A DNA stretch of 64,000 nt from JAAYHV01 sp964400515 (GCA_964400515.1 CAYNTJ010000005.1:1-64000); one strand, 5' to 3'. Counted from the stretch's first letter, positions 10,001 through 17,426 are shown. Translations and numbers: made by a program. The notes: a model not told the origin generated them from the letters alone.

Positions 10001-10789
10001 TCTCTTAGGATCAAAGAACAATGAATTAATCATAGTTCTTGCACTTTCCACTGTAGGAGGTTCTCCCGGTCTTAATTTTTTATATATTTCCTTTAGACCT
10101 TCCTCGTAGTCTGTGGTGTTATCCTTTTCAAGGGTTTTAAGCAACTTCGGATCCTCACCGAAGATGCTGATTATTTCTTTATTTGAACCAAAACCCAACG
10201 CTCTAAGCAGCGCGGTTACCGGTTGTTTTCTAGTTCTGTCAACTCTAACAGAAATAATATCATTAGAATCGGTCTCATATTCAAGCCAAGCACCTCTGTT
10301 TGGTATTATAGTTGACTTAAACAATTTTTTATTTGATTTATCAATTTCTACATCATAATACGGTCCAGGAGATCTTACCAGTTGTGTAACTATAGCTCTC
10401 TCTGCACCATTGTATATAAATGTGCCTTTTTCAGTCATTAGCGGAAAATCACCCATGAAGACTTCTTGTTCTTTTACTTCTCCCGTTTCCCTATTTGACA
10501 ATCTAACCTTTACTTTTAGGGTTGTTGCATAAGTAACATCCCTTTCCTTACACTCTTCTTGGCCATATTTTGGCTTATCTGAGAAGGAATAGTCAGTAAA
10601 TTCTAGTATAAGATTATTAGTATAATCCCTAATAGGCGAGATGTCTTCAAGCACTTCCCTTAAACCTTCATCAACAAACCACTCATAAGAATTGGTTTGT
10701 AATTGAATCAGATTTGGCATAGGACATACTTCATGAATCTTTGCGTAAGATATACGTTCTTTTCTACCTACTTTAACCGGTTTTGGCAT
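7022..10789 (-). CDS. rpoB: DNA-directed RNA polymerase subunit beta
   Basis: Beta forms the other half of the RNA polymerase active-site cleft and binds rifamycins. The rifampicin-pocket region (GSSQLSQFMDQNNPLAEL followed by THKRRLSALGPGG) is wild-type in appearance. The nucleotide-binding segment GNKGVISRILPEEDMPF and the C-terminal GGQRFGEMEVWALEAYGAA are conserved. The protein has 1255 residues; the final 70 or so are highly acidic (runs of D and E), longer than a minimal beta C-terminus. The ATG is preceded by TAAGGAGTG. It is co-transcribed with rpoC, behind its own promoter. Confidence 0.98.
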   Translation of the reverse strand: MPKPVKVGRKERISYAKIHEVCPMPNLIQLQTNSYEWFVDEGLREVLEDISPIRDYTNNLILEFTDYSFSDKPKYGQEECKERDVTYATTLKVKVRLSNRETGEVKEQEVFMGDFPLMTEKGTFIYNGAERAIVTQLVRSPGPYYDVEIDKSNKKLFKSTIIPNRGAWLEYETDSNDIISVRVDRTRKQPVTALLRALGFGSNKEIISIFGEDPKLLKTLEKDNTTDYEEGLKEIYKKLRPGEPPTVESARTMINSLFFDPKRYDLAKVGRYKYNKKLGLYERLVDAVAAEDVIDPNTGEVLTEKGCRIDRPLAMKIEDAGVKDVLVYSKIDESETTKIIGSNFVDVKKYVDFDVNPFKLSEKVFYPVLKEILDNAENEQDIKDGFVARKDELSPKHIIIEDIIASVSYLLNLNYGLGKVDDIDHLGNRRLRTVGELLQNQFRIGLARMERVVKERMTVQDSEGTTPQQLINIRPVTAAVKEFFGSSQLSQFMDQNNPLAELTHKRRLSALGPGGLSRERAGFEVRDVHYSHYGRMCPIETPEGPNIGLIGSLTTYGIINRYGFIETPYRKVDKEKGIVTEDVHYLSADDEELMVVAQANEPLDSEGHFLNQKVGVRGIGGEITLMPREAVDYMDVSPKQVVSVATAMIPFLENDDANRALMGSNMQRQAVPLLITEAPYVGTGIEYKAACDSGVVVLAENAGTIEYVDAETIRIRRDDNNEIDKYRILKFKRSNQGTCINQRPIVSYGEHVEKGEVIADGPSTSLGEISLGKNLLVGFMTWEGYNYEDAIILNERLLKEDVLTSLHIEKYESEARDTKLGPEEITRDIPNVGEDVLRDLDGEGIIRIGAEVDSGDILVGKVTPKGETDLTAEERLLRAIFGEKAREVRDTSLKVPHGETGIVVDVKVFSRENGDELSPGVNKLVRVYIATKRKINVGDKMAGRHGNKGVISRILPEEDMPFKEDGEAIQVMLNPLGVPSRMNVGQVLEVHLGLAAKTKGWYISTPVFDGASEIDVMDLLEDCGYSRTGKLNLRDGRTGEYFDNPITVGYMYMLKLHHLVDDKIHARSTGPYSLVTQQPLGGKAQFGGQRFGEMEVWALEAYGAAHTLQEILTVKSDDIIGRVKTYEAIVKGENIPEPGIPESFKVLIKELQSLALDVKVMSKDNEEIKLKETSEYDDVTNVDRIVDVKDIVIEDPHEENLVEDSEEIFEEDTDFVEPDIPDEKVLEEEPIDIDLDIENIDLDIDAVDDKFDDTL

Positions 10790-10837
10790 ATTATCACTCC
10801 TTATTCTTTAGCAAATTACATTCCATAGCAGCTTATA

Positions 10838-10866
10838 ATTATACTACACATCTGTCAAGTATACAA
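10838..10866 (-). promoter_or_regulatory. Promoter upstream of rpoBC
   Basis: On the minus strand TTGTAT (10861-10866), a 17-base spacer and a perfect TATAAT (10838-10843) lie between the rplL terminator and rpoB. This would allow polymerase subunit synthesis separately from the ribosomal proteins upstream. A second TTGACA overlaps the spacer but is only 9 bases from the -10 and cannot serve as its -35. Confidence 0.65.
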
Positions 10867-10885
10867 GCCCTTTTTTGTAATTAAC

Positions 10886-10914
10886 AAAAAAGGATTTGTT
10901 ATTACAAACCCTTT
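10886..10914 (-). terminator. Intrinsic terminator/attenuator after rplL
   Basis: On the minus strand an 11-base arm (plus positions 10904-10914) pairs with 10889-10899 with one G-U, a 4-base loop, and is followed by a U-tract. The downstream sequence CCTTTTTTG...CAAAAAAGG (10869-10893) can form an alternative hairpin that uses the U-tract. A partial terminator between rplL and rpoB is known in many bacteria; readthrough efficiency here is unknown. Confidence 0.65.
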
Positions 10915-10939
10915 CTATTGTTAGTTGTAAAACTTTAAT

Positions 10940-11305
10940 TTATTTAAGTTCTACTGTAGCTCCTACTTCTTCCAAAGCAGCTTTTAATGCTTCAGCTTCA
11001 CCCTTTTCAATATTTTCTTTAACATTTGCAGGTGCGCCATCTACCAATTCCTTAGCTTCTTTTAATCCTAAGCCTGTGGATTCTCTAACAGCCTTGATAA
11101 CCTTAATCTTCTGATCACCAACTCCTGCTAATACTACTGTAAATTCAGTCTTTTCTTCTTCTGCAGCAGCACCGCCTGCAGCAGGTCCAGCAACTACTGC
11201 AGCAGCAGCAGATACTCCGAACTCTTCTTCGCATGCCTTTACTAATTCGTTGATTTCTAATATGGTCATGCCTTTAATAGCTTCAATTATTTGATTCTTA
11301 TCCAT
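10940..11305 (-). CDS. rplL: 50S ribosomal protein L7/L12
   Basis: L12 forms the mobile stalk dimers that recruit translation factors. The 121-residue protein shows the N-terminal dimerisation helix region, the Ala/Gly-rich hinge (AAAAVVAGPAAGGAAAEEE) and the C-terminal factor-binding domain with KIKVIKAVRESTGLGLKEAK and GATVELK. AAAGGAG precedes the ATG. It follows rplJ by 34 bases and is covered by the same L10 leader. Confidence 0.98.
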   Translation of the reverse strand: MDKNQIIEAIKGMTILEINELVKACEEEFGVSAAAAVVAGPAAGGAAAEEEKTEFTVVLAGVGDQKIKVIKAVRESTGLGLKEAKELVDGAPANVKENIEKGEAEALKAALEEVGATVELK

Positions 11306-11339
11306 TTTATTTCTCCTTTTAAATTTTTATTTCTTTTAA

Positions 11340-11843
11340 TTAAGCGTTAGCCGCTTCTCCTTCATCAGCAATGGCTTTGAAAGTTCTAACCAGCTTTGAA
11401 ACCGGGGATTGAATACTTCCCATGAATTTTGCAATAAGTGCTTCCCTTGAAGGAATATCAGCAAGCTCAGTAATAGCTGCCTTATCCATGAATTCACCTT
11501 CAATAACACCGGCCTTGAAATCCATTTTTTTGTATTCTGTCATTATACCTTTTAAAACTCTGGCAGGAGCAGTAGCTTCTTCCTTGCTTATGACAAATGC
11601 GCTCGGTCCGTCTAATACATCAGCTATACCTTCGAATTCTGTACCTTCTACAGCTCTTTTTACCAATGTATTTTTATATACTGTGTAATCAATGTTTTCT
11701 TCACGAAGTTTTCTTCTCATGTTATCTGCTTCAGCTACAGTTATTCCCATGTAGTCGATTACCACTAAAGCTTTTGCTCCGTCTAATTTTTCTTTGATCT
11801 CATCAATTACGATTTGTTTTTGTTTTTTTGCTTCTATAGACAT
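11340..11843 (-). CDS. rplJ: 50S ribosomal protein L10
   Basis: L10 anchors the L12 stalk to 23S rRNA and is the autoregulator of rplJL in bacteria. The 167-residue protein has the family's normal length, with ALVVIDYMGITVAEAD near residues 29-44 and the DYTVYKNTLVKRAV block near 51-64. GAAAGGAG precedes the ATG. It lies downstream of a 158-base gap holding an L10 leader RNA. Confidence 0.97.
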   Translation of the reverse strand: MSIEAKKQKQIVIDEIKEKLDGAKALVVIDYMGITVAEADNMRRKLREENIDYTVYKNTLVKRAVEGTEFEGIADVLDGPSAFVISKEEATAPARVLKGIMTEYKKMDFKAGVIEGEFMDKAAITELADIPSREALIAKFMGSIQSPVSKLVRTFKAIADEGEAANA

Positions 11844-11879
11844 TAATATTCTCCTTTCTGAATGTTAACCATTCAATTT

Positions 11880-11978
11880 TCTGGCACAAATTAATGAATC
11901 CTACCTGTAGACAGTAGGATTACAATATATATTGTACCTCGGCGGGGTATTAAGCTTAAGCACCCGCTGTCTACGGTT
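11880..11978 (-). promoter_or_regulatory. L10 leader RNA (ribosomal protein autoregulatory element)
   Basis: On the minus strand the RNA starts near CCGTAGACAG and continues through GCCGAGGT. Complementary GTAGACAG (11907-11914) and CTGTCTAC (11967-11974) close the element. Inside are a 16-base perfect palindrome (11921-11936) and a GCGGG/CCCGC stem, plus an 8-bp hairpin AATCCTAC/GTAGGATT whose loop contains the closing sequence. Position directly before rplJ and these sequences fit the known Firmicutes L10 leader, which binds the L10(L12)4 complex to repress rplJL. Confidence 0.8.
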
Positions 11979-12001
11979 ATTATTCTGTTTTAATATTTCT
12001 G

Positions 12002-12694
12002 TTACAGAGTTGCAGTATTGATTTTAACTCCAGGTCCCATTGTTGACGCTAAAGTAACACTTCTAAAATATTGTCCCTTTGCTGCAGCAGGCTTTGCTTT
12101 AGCAATTGCTTCCAATAATGCTTTTAAGTTTTCCTCTAACTTTTCAGGTCCGAATGAAGCCTTTCCTATAGCTACATGTACAATGTTAGCTTTATCAAGT
12201 CTATACTCAACCTTACCTGCTTTGATTTCCTGTAGTGCTTTTTCGATATCCATAGTTACAGTTCCTGACTTTGGATTTGGCATTAGTCCTTTAGGTCCCA
12301 AAACTCTACCTAATTTACCAACCACACCCATCATATCCGGTGTTGCAATTACTGCGTCGAAATCAAACCAATTCTCTGACTGTATTTTTTGAGCCATATC
12401 ATCAGCTCCAACATAATCAGCTCCGGCAGCTTCTGCTTCAGCAGCCTTAGGTCCTTTTGCAAATACTAATACTTTCTTAGATTTACCGGTTCCGTTCGGT
12501 AACACCATAGCTCCTCTTACCTGCTGATCCGCATGTCTTCCGTCTACTCCCAGTCGAATGTGTACTTCAACTGTTTCGTCGAATTTTGCTCTTGATGTTT
12601 CAACAACCAACTTAGTTGCTTCAGTAGTATCATAGTATTTTGTTTTATCTACCTTTTGTACTACTTCTTTGTAATTTTTACTTCTCTTTGGCAT
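12002..12694 (-). CDS. rplA: 50S ribosomal protein L1
   Basis: L1 forms the E-site stalk of the large subunit and often represses its own operon. The 230-residue protein carries the conserved block GRVLGPKGLMPNPKSGTVT and GKVEYRLDKANIVHVAIGK. AAGGAGGT precedes the ATG. It follows rplK, with an L1-type RNA hairpin in the 47-base gap. Confidence 0.98.
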   Translation of the reverse strand: MPKRSKNYKEVVQKVDKTKYYDTTEATKLVVETSRAKFDETVEVHIRLGVDGRHADQQVRGAMVLPNGTGKSKKVLVFAKGPKAAEAEAAGADYVGADDMAQKIQSENWFDFDAVIATPDMMGVVGKLGRVLGPKGLMPNPKSGTVTMDIEKALQEIKAGKVEYRLDKANIVHVAIGKASFGPEKLEENLKALLEAIAKAKPAAAKGQYFRSVTLASTMGPGVKINTATL

Positions 12695-12706
12695 TTTTAC
12701 CTCCTT

Positions 12707-12737
12707 GTGGTTCCTACGGTCGCTTAGCGCCTCCCAC
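12707..12737 (-). promoter_or_regulatory. Putative L1-binding mRNA hairpin before rplA
   Basis: In the rplK-rplA gap the minus-strand RNA has GTGGGAGG, a small CGCTAAGCG hairpin, then CCGTAGGAACCAC, closed by GTGG/CCAC and followed at once by the AAGGAGGT ribosome binding site. A GTGGGAGG...CCAC element at this junction is widespread in Firmicutes and resembles the L1 site of 23S rRNA. Assignment rests on sequence resemblance only. Confidence 0.6.
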
Positions 12738-12741
12738 TAAA

Positions 12742-13167
12742 TTAATCCTCTACAATTATTCCCATACTTCTTGCAGTTCCCTTAATCATCTCTGTTGCTG
12801 CATCAAGGTCTGCCGCGTTTAAATCAGGCATTTTAGTTTTAGCAATTTCTTCCGCCTGGGCTCTGCTTATTGTTGCAACTTTCTTTTTGTTTGGCTCGCC
12901 AGATGCTGTATCTAGTCCTGCTGCTTTCTTTAATAGAACTGCTGCCGGAGGAGTCTTACAAATGAATGTAAATGATCTGTCTGCGTAAACAGTAATTACA
13001 ACCGGAATAATCATTCCTTTTTGATCTGCTGTTCTTGCATTAAACTGCTTACAAAAGTCCATGATATTTACACTCTTTTGTCCTAATGCTGGTCCAACTG
13101 GTGGTGCCGGTGTTGCTCCGCCTGCAGGAATTTGCAATTTAATGTATCCGTCTACTTTTTTTGCCAT
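12742..13167 (-). CDS. rplK: 50S ribosomal protein L11
   Basis: L11 binds the GTPase-associated centre of 23S rRNA. The 141-residue protein begins MAKKVDGYIKLQIPAGGATPAPPVGPALGQ-like sequence, including the proline pair of the thiostrepton-region N-terminal domain, and ends in the rRNA-binding domain (MIKGTARSMGIIV). GGAAAGGAGA precedes the ATG. It lies between nusG and rplA in the conserved order. Confidence 0.98.
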   Translation of the reverse strand: MAKKVDGYIKLQIPAGGATPAPPVGPALGQKSVNIMDFCKQFNARTADQKGMIIPVVITVYADRSFTFICKTPPAAVLLKKAAGLDTASGEPNKKKVATISRAQAEEIAKTKMPDLNAADLDAATEMIKGTARSMGIIVED

Positions 13168-13182
13168 AGCTTATCTCCTTTC

Positions 13183-13764
13183 CTAGAGTTTATTTACCTG
13201 CGCAAACTCAAGTTCTACAGGTGTATCTCTACCAAACATGGATACCTTGGCTTTTACAATCTGCTTATCCGGGTGAACTTCTTCTACCATACCCATCTGT
13301 CCTTCAAAAGGACCACTGATAATTCTGATTGTATCTCCCGGTTCTATGTCCAGTTCGATTCTAATCTTTTCAATTCCCATTCTTACGACTTCTTCCTTTG
13401 TAAGGGGAATCGGTTCGGAGCCGTGTCCAACAAATCCTGTTACGCCTTGAGTATTTCTCACAAGGTACCATGATTCATTGGTGACAATCATCTTTATGAT
13501 TACGTAACCCGGAAACATTTTCCTGGTTGTTATCTTCCTTTGACCATCCTTAAGCTCAATTCTTTCTTCAGTTGGTACTATAATGTCAATAATCAAATCC
13601 TGCATACCACGATTCTCGACCATTTTTTCAATATTAACTTTTACTTTGTTTTCGTGACCAGAATATGTATGCACAACATACCATTTAGCTTGGCCATCCC
13701 CACGTATTCCTTCTCCTTCCAGAGGAGAAATTGAAGGGACTACTTTTTTTTCATTATCTGACAT
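13183..13764 (-). CDS. nusG: Transcription termination/antitermination protein NusG
   Basis: NusG binds RNA polymerase through its NGN domain and couples it to ribosomes or Rho through its KOW domain. The conserved core starts at KWYVVHTYSG (about residue 26), with GYVIIKM and NTQGVTGFVG, and the C-terminal KOW motif GPFEGQMGMVEEV. At 193 residues it is slightly long because of a roughly 25-residue N-terminal extension containing SPLEGEGIRGDG, encoded by a small hairpin (13711-13729). No alternative in-frame start with a good ribosome binding site was found nearer the core, so the extension appears to be translated. Confidence 0.96.
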   Translation of the reverse strand: MSDNEKKVVPSISPLEGEGIRGDGQAKWYVVHTYSGHENKVKVNIEKMVENRGMQDLIIDIIVPTEERIELKDGQRKITTRKMFPGYVIIKMIVTNESWYLVRNTQGVTGFVGHGSEPIPLTKEEVVRMGIEKIRIELDIEPGDTIRIISGPFEGQMGMVEEVHPDKQIVKAKVSMFGRDTPVELEFAQVNKL

Positions 13765-13784
13765 ATACTAATACCTACCTCTGG

Positions 13785-14096
13785 TTAATTAAGGGTAATA
13801 TCCAATAATTCTCTTAAGAATGCTAAGAATCCAGTGTCAACAAGCCAAAATCCCACTGCAAAAAATGCACAAACCGCGATTACCACGACAGTATCAGAAA
13901 CCAGTTCACTCTTTGTAGGCCAAACAACCTTTTTAAGTTCCTGCCTAATGCCTCTAAAGTATTCTTTGGGCGACTGTCTTTGTTCCTTTTTATTTGTGTT
14001 ACTTATGTTTCTTGATTGTGTTGCAGCTCTGCTAATAGCTGTCTTATTATTACCGGAGCTTTTCTTCTTATTAATATTTTTTTTATTATTAGCCAT
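13785..14096 (-). CDS. secE: Preprotein translocase subunit SecE
   Basis: SecE clamps SecY in the protein-export channel. The protein has 103 residues: a Lys/Asn/Ser-rich N-terminal half (about 1-48), the conserved amphipathic segment YFRGIRQELKKVVWPTKSEL, then one transmembrane helix (about residues 72-93). This single-helix form is normal for Gram-positive SecE; the N-terminal extension is longer than in the roughly 60-residue Bacillus protein. TAAGGGGCG precedes the ATG. It lies between rpmG and nusG. Confidence 0.95.
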   Translation of the reverse strand: MANNKKNINKKKSSGNNKTAISRAATQSRNISNTNKKEQRQSPKEYFRGIRQELKKVVWPTKSELVSDTVVVIAVCAFFAVGFWLVDTGFLAFLRELLDITLN

Positions 14097-14107
14097 ATTA
14101 TCGCCCC

Positions 14108-14257
14108 TTATTTTGTCTCTTTATGAAGAGTTTCCTTTTGACAGAACTTGCAATATTTCATAAGTTCGATACGATCAGGATTATTCTTTTTGTTCTTCAT
14201 AGTATTGTAATTTCTTTGCTTGCATTCAGTACATGCTAATGTTACTTTTACTCTCAT
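14108..14257 (-). CDS. rpmG: 50S ribosomal protein L33
   Basis: A 49-codon gene starting MRVKVTLACTECKQRNY and ending LHKETK, with the four cysteines (CTEC and CKFC) of the zinc-binding form of L33. It lies 11 bases upstream of secE and is the first gene of the rpmG-secE-nusG-rplKA operon, as in many Firmicutes. A GGAGG site overlaps the approach to the ATG, and a strong promoter lies about 80 bases upstream. The two CXXC pairs mark it as the zinc-dependent (C+) paralogue. Confidence 0.96.
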   Translation of the reverse strand: MRVKVTLACTECKQRNYNTMKNKKNNPDRIELMKYCKFCQKETLHKETK

Positions 14258-14336
14258 GTCGACTGTCCTCCATTTCAACCTAAAATTCAGAGCCGAATCC
14301 TCTGCTCTGTTATCGTAATCATAAAGTCGCCTAATA

Positions 14337-14365
14337 ATAATACTCTAAGGCACTGTCAATGTCAA
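14337..14365 (-). promoter_or_regulatory. Sigma-A promoter of the rpmG-secE-nusG-ribosomal operon
   Basis: On the minus strand TTGACA (14360-14365), a 17-base spacer and TATTAT (14337-14342) precede rpmG by about 80 bases. The -35 is perfect and the -10 has one mismatch. It lies in the short gap after cbiC, so the essential operon has its own start despite the cobalamin operon upstream. Confidence 0.8.
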
Positions 14366-14393
14366 GGAAATTTTAATGATTTCTAATTAATTT

Positions 14394-15035
14394 TTATCTT
14401 TTCCCGGTCATATATAGCAGCGCATTACATATGGCTGCCGCAACATTGCTTCCGCCCTTACGCCCCTTGGCAATTATGTGGGGAGTTTCACCGTTTAGTA
14501 TTATTTCTTTACTTTCAACTACGTTAACAAAGCCCACGGGAACACCAATTATTAATTGAGGCTTTATCTTCCCAAGCTTAATCATTTCATCCAATTTGAC
14601 AAGGGCTGTGGGCGCATTCCCTATGGCAAATATCAATTTTCCTTCTACAGAAGTTGCTTTTTCCATACTGGCAACGGCCCTGGTCGTGGCGTTTTTCTTG
14701 GCAGCTTCAGCAACGTCTTCATCTGCCATGAAGCACTTAACCTCTATTCCAAGTTTTTTACATATGGCTTTATTTATTCCCGCCTTTGCCATGTTTGTGT
14801 CGGTAATTATGGTTACCTTTCCTTCTTTTAACATTTCCACCGCATCTCTCACGACGCCTTCTGAGAAAATCAAGCTCTCGGCATAATCAAAATCAGCAGA
14901 TGTATGTATGGCCCTTTTTATAACCAACTCATTTTCAGGATCCAATGTTATTCCCATTTCCTTAAGTTCTTCACCTATTATTTCAAAGCTTCTTATCTCT
15001 ATATCAGCTGGCAATACCCTTTGTAATTCTGTCAT
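14394..15035 (-). CDS. cbiC: Cobalt-precorrin-8 methylmutase
   Basis: CbiC moves the C-11 methyl group to C-12, turning cobalt-precorrin-8 into cobyrinate. The 213-residue protein has the family length; H44 in AIHTSADFDY matches the catalytic histidine region and the segments VTIITDTNMAKAGI and PVGFVNVVESKE are typical. CAAGGGAG precedes the ATG, which follows the cbiP stop directly. It is the last gene of the cobalamin operon. No clear terminator was found between it and the rpmG promoter. Confidence 0.95.
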   Translation of the reverse strand: MTELQRVLPADIEIRSFEIIGEELKEMGITLDPENELVIKRAIHTSADFDYAESLIFSEGVVRDAVEMLKEGKVTIITDTNMAKAGINKAICKKLGIEVKCFMADEDVAEAAKKNATTRAVASMEKATSVEGKLIFAIGNAPTALVKLDEMIKLGKIKPQLIIGVPVGFVNVVESKEIILNGETPHIIAKGRKGGSNVAAAICNALLYMTGKR

Positions 15036-15036
15036 T

Positions 15037-16524
15037 TTATACTCCCTTGTTTAGCATCTCATAAACTTTATCCATATCAATATTTTTTCTTAGGCCTTCC
15101 GCAAGTAGGTCGTACTGCTGCTCTTTGTAATCGGCAAAGGTCATGGTTCTAGAGGTTTCTTCATCTAAGCCTTTATCTTTAAGAAGTATATCCATAAGTT
15201 TTTCAGAGAAGTCACCTTCATCAAATATACCATGTATATAGCAGCCTAAGGCTTTTCCGTTATATGAACCATCCATAACGCCATTATTAAGCTCAAGAAG
15301 CTTTTCTCCGCTATTTTGGGATTCCCCATTATGTATTTCATATCCTGCAAAGGTGGCCCCGGTAAGATTTTCATAAAATCCGGATAATTCTTTAACCCTA
15401 CCATTTACTCTGGTTCTGGTCTTCTCATTCTCAAATATGGTACCCGTCTTTAAAAGACCCATACCTCTAAGCTCACCGCCATGTTCCATTTCAAGGGGGT
15501 CCTTTATGGTTTCCCCCATCATCTGATAACCTCCGCAGATGCCTATTATAGGGGTTCCTTGGGAATGCATTTTTAATATCTTGGCTTCAAGTCCCCCTTG
15601 TCTCATCCAAAGTAAGTCCGCCATGGTATTTTTAGTGCCCGGTATGATTATTAAATCGGGATTGCCCAGCTCACCCACCGTCCTTACATATCTAACAGAA
15701 GTAAAGTCGAACCTTTCCAGTGCATTAAAATCAGTAAAGTTGGAAATCCTCGGAGTCCTAATTACCGCAATATCAATTAGGCTCACCCTATCATTATCCA
15801 TAAGCTTGGTGGATAAGCTATCCTCATCATCAATATCCACATCCAAAAAAGGTACCACGCCTATTATTGGTTTTTCGATAATATCTTCTATCTGCTTTAA
15901 ACCCGGTTTTAATATCTCAATATCTCCTCTGAATTTGTTTATTAGAAGTCCCTTTATCAATTTTTGATCATCTTCGGGTAAAAGCTTTACTGTTCCATAC
16001 AAACTGGCAAATACACCCCCTCTGTCAATATCTCCCACTAGTATAACCGGGGCTTTGGCAATTTTTGCCATTCCCATATTAACAAAATCGTCCTCGTTTA
16101 AATTGATTTCCGCAGGACTACCGGCACCTTCAATTACTATTACATCATATTCTGAACTCAAATCTTCAAAAGCCTTTTCCACATCTCTTCTGAGATTTTT
16201 CTTAAATTCATAGTAGTTTTGTGCATTTATGTTTCCAATGACCTCTCCATTAACTATTACCTGACTCCCCTTATCATTTGTGGGTTTTAACAATATGGGA
16301 TTCATTCTTACATCAGGTTCAATGCCTGCAGCCTCAGCTTGTACAACTTGGGCCCTTCCCATTTCAAGACCGTTTTTAGTTATGAAGCTGTTTAATGCCA
16401 TATTCTGACTTTTAAAAGGAGCCACCTTGTAACCGTCCTGTTTAAATATTCTGCATAAGCCTGCAGTTATAATGCTCTTTCCCGCATTAGACATTGTGCC
16501 CTGCACCATTATTGCCTTAGCCAT
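15037..16524 (-). CDS. cbiP: Cobyric acid synthase
   Basis: CbiP (CobQ) amidates the b, d, e and g side chains of adenosylcobyrinate a,c-diamide using glutamine and ATP. The N-terminal DTBS-like ATPase domain starts MVQGTMSNAGKSIITAGLCR and contains VIVIEGAGSPAEINL. The C-terminal class I glutamine amidotransferase domain has GICGGYQMMGE with the nucleophilic cysteine, and GCYIHGIFD. The 495 residues are normal. It overlaps the upstream phosphatase-like gene by 16 bases, indicating translational coupling. Confidence 0.97.
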   Translation of the reverse strand: MAKAIMVQGTMSNAGKSIITAGLCRIFKQDGYKVAPFKSQNMALNSFITKNGLEMGRAQVVQAEAAGIEPDVRMNPILLKPTNDKGSQVIVNGEVIGNINAQNYYEFKKNLRRDVEKAFEDLSSEYDVIVIEGAGSPAEINLNEDDFVNMGMAKIAKAPVILVGDIDRGGVFASLYGTVKLLPEDDQKLIKGLLINKFRGDIEILKPGLKQIEDIIEKPIIGVVPFLDVDIDDEDSLSTKLMDNDRVSLIDIAVIRTPRISNFTDFNALERFDFTSVRYVRTVGELGNPDLIIIPGTKNTMADLLWMRQGGLEAKILKMHSQGTPIIGICGGYQMMGETIKDPLEMEHGGELRGMGLLKTGTIFENEKTRTRVNGRVKELSGFYENLTGATFAGYEIHNGESQNSGEKLLELNNGVMDGSYNGKALGCYIHGIFDEGDFSEKLMDILLKDKGLDEETSRTMTFADYKEQQYDLLAEGLRKNIDMDKVYEMLNKGV

Positions 16525-17426
16525 TCTCTTACGCCCTCATCTTCCTTTAATTTTATCTCAAAATTTGCATAATATGGTTGTTTCATGTCAATATGTTTGC
16601 CCGTTATGGGACTAGTCCCATGATCAGAGGTTACTATAACCTCATTTTTAGAATTCATTAGATTTTCTATAACGATATTAATAACTGTGGCTCTAAATTT
16701 GTCCTTTTCTAAAGGATTAAGCCTATGGGCAGCTTCGTCTGTACCATTTATATGAAGCAGCACGAATTCTTCGGTATGGGCCTTCTCTAATGTCAGACTA
16801 ATCTTCTTAGACAGGTTAGTATCCACATCACCGGTAAAGTCATCAAGGTCGGAATACTTCATCCCTAGTGTTTTCGCTATTCCCTTTACTAAAGATATAC
16901 CTGTAACGGCATAGCCATCGATTTTCTCATTTACCCCGGGACAAACCGAAGGTGCCCAAGGGACAAGGTATATCCCTTCCTTCTTAAGGGGTTGAGGAAT
17001 GCCCAAATCAATGGGAAGTTTTTCCCCCATGTGCTTATGCACAGGAAAGTCCGCTGCTTCCTTTCCCTTAGCTATATATATCCCTTTATAGCTGCCTAGG
17101 CTGTAATAGCCCGGCATATGAATTTCATCACTTCTATGGCACAAAGAAACGGCTTTCATATTTTCATCCACATTAACCATGGAAGTTCTCATTACAAAGT
17201 CATTATCTTTAAGCTCAATGTTGTCTCCGATAGCTTCCATCCAAGCCCTTGAATTCTTAGGTATATCCAATACTCCCAAAAGATTCATTATGCAATTACA
17301 GCTTTCCGGTTCCATTCCCTTATTAGTGGTTTTAAAATATCCCTTTAAAAATGGCCTTAAGGATTCATCAATATTAAATTTTTCGTCTGTAGCACCATCA
17401 ATTATGCATAGAATCTTACCTGCCAC
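16509..17426 (-). CDS. Alkaline-phosphatase-superfamily protein (phosphoglycerate mutase-like) in the cobalamin operon
   Basis: The 305-residue protein has metal-binding signatures of the alkaline phosphatase/iPGM superfamily: IIDGATDE (D10), LHINGTDEAAHR, and VTSDHGTSP near residue 268. The nucleophile region PESCNCIMNLLG (S42) resembles the ApgM-type GSD...LLG block but lacks the following Asp, and the protein is about 100 residues shorter than typical ApgM. The GTG start lies inside cobD with GGAGG nine bases upstream; it overlaps cobD and cbiP. The substrate is unknown. Position suggests a phosphatase in nucleotide-loop assembly, for example on alpha-ribazole phosphate; this is inference. 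Confidence 0.75.
   Translation of the reverse strand: MAGKILCIIDGATDEKFNIDESLRPFLKGYFKTTNKGMEPESCNCIMNLLGVLDIPKNSRAWMEAIGDNIELKDNDFVMRTSMVNVDENMKAVSLCHRSDEIHMPGYYSLGSYKGIYIAKGKEAADFPVHKHMGEKLPIDLGIPQPLKKEGIYLVPWAPSVCPGVNEKIDGYAVTGISLVKGIAKTLGMKYSDLDDFTGDVDTNLSKKISLTLEKAHTEEFVLLHINGTDEAAHRLNPLEKDKFRATVINIVIENLMNSKNEVIVTSDHGTSPITGKHIDMKQPYYANFEIKLKEDEGVREWLRQ

Noticed and set aside
10869..10893. CCTTTTTTG/CAAAAAAGG hairpin as the rplL terminator
   Set aside because: No U-tract follows it on the minus strand; the overlapping hairpin at 10889-10914 has the proper U-tract and is the better terminator, leaving this one as a possible alternative fold.
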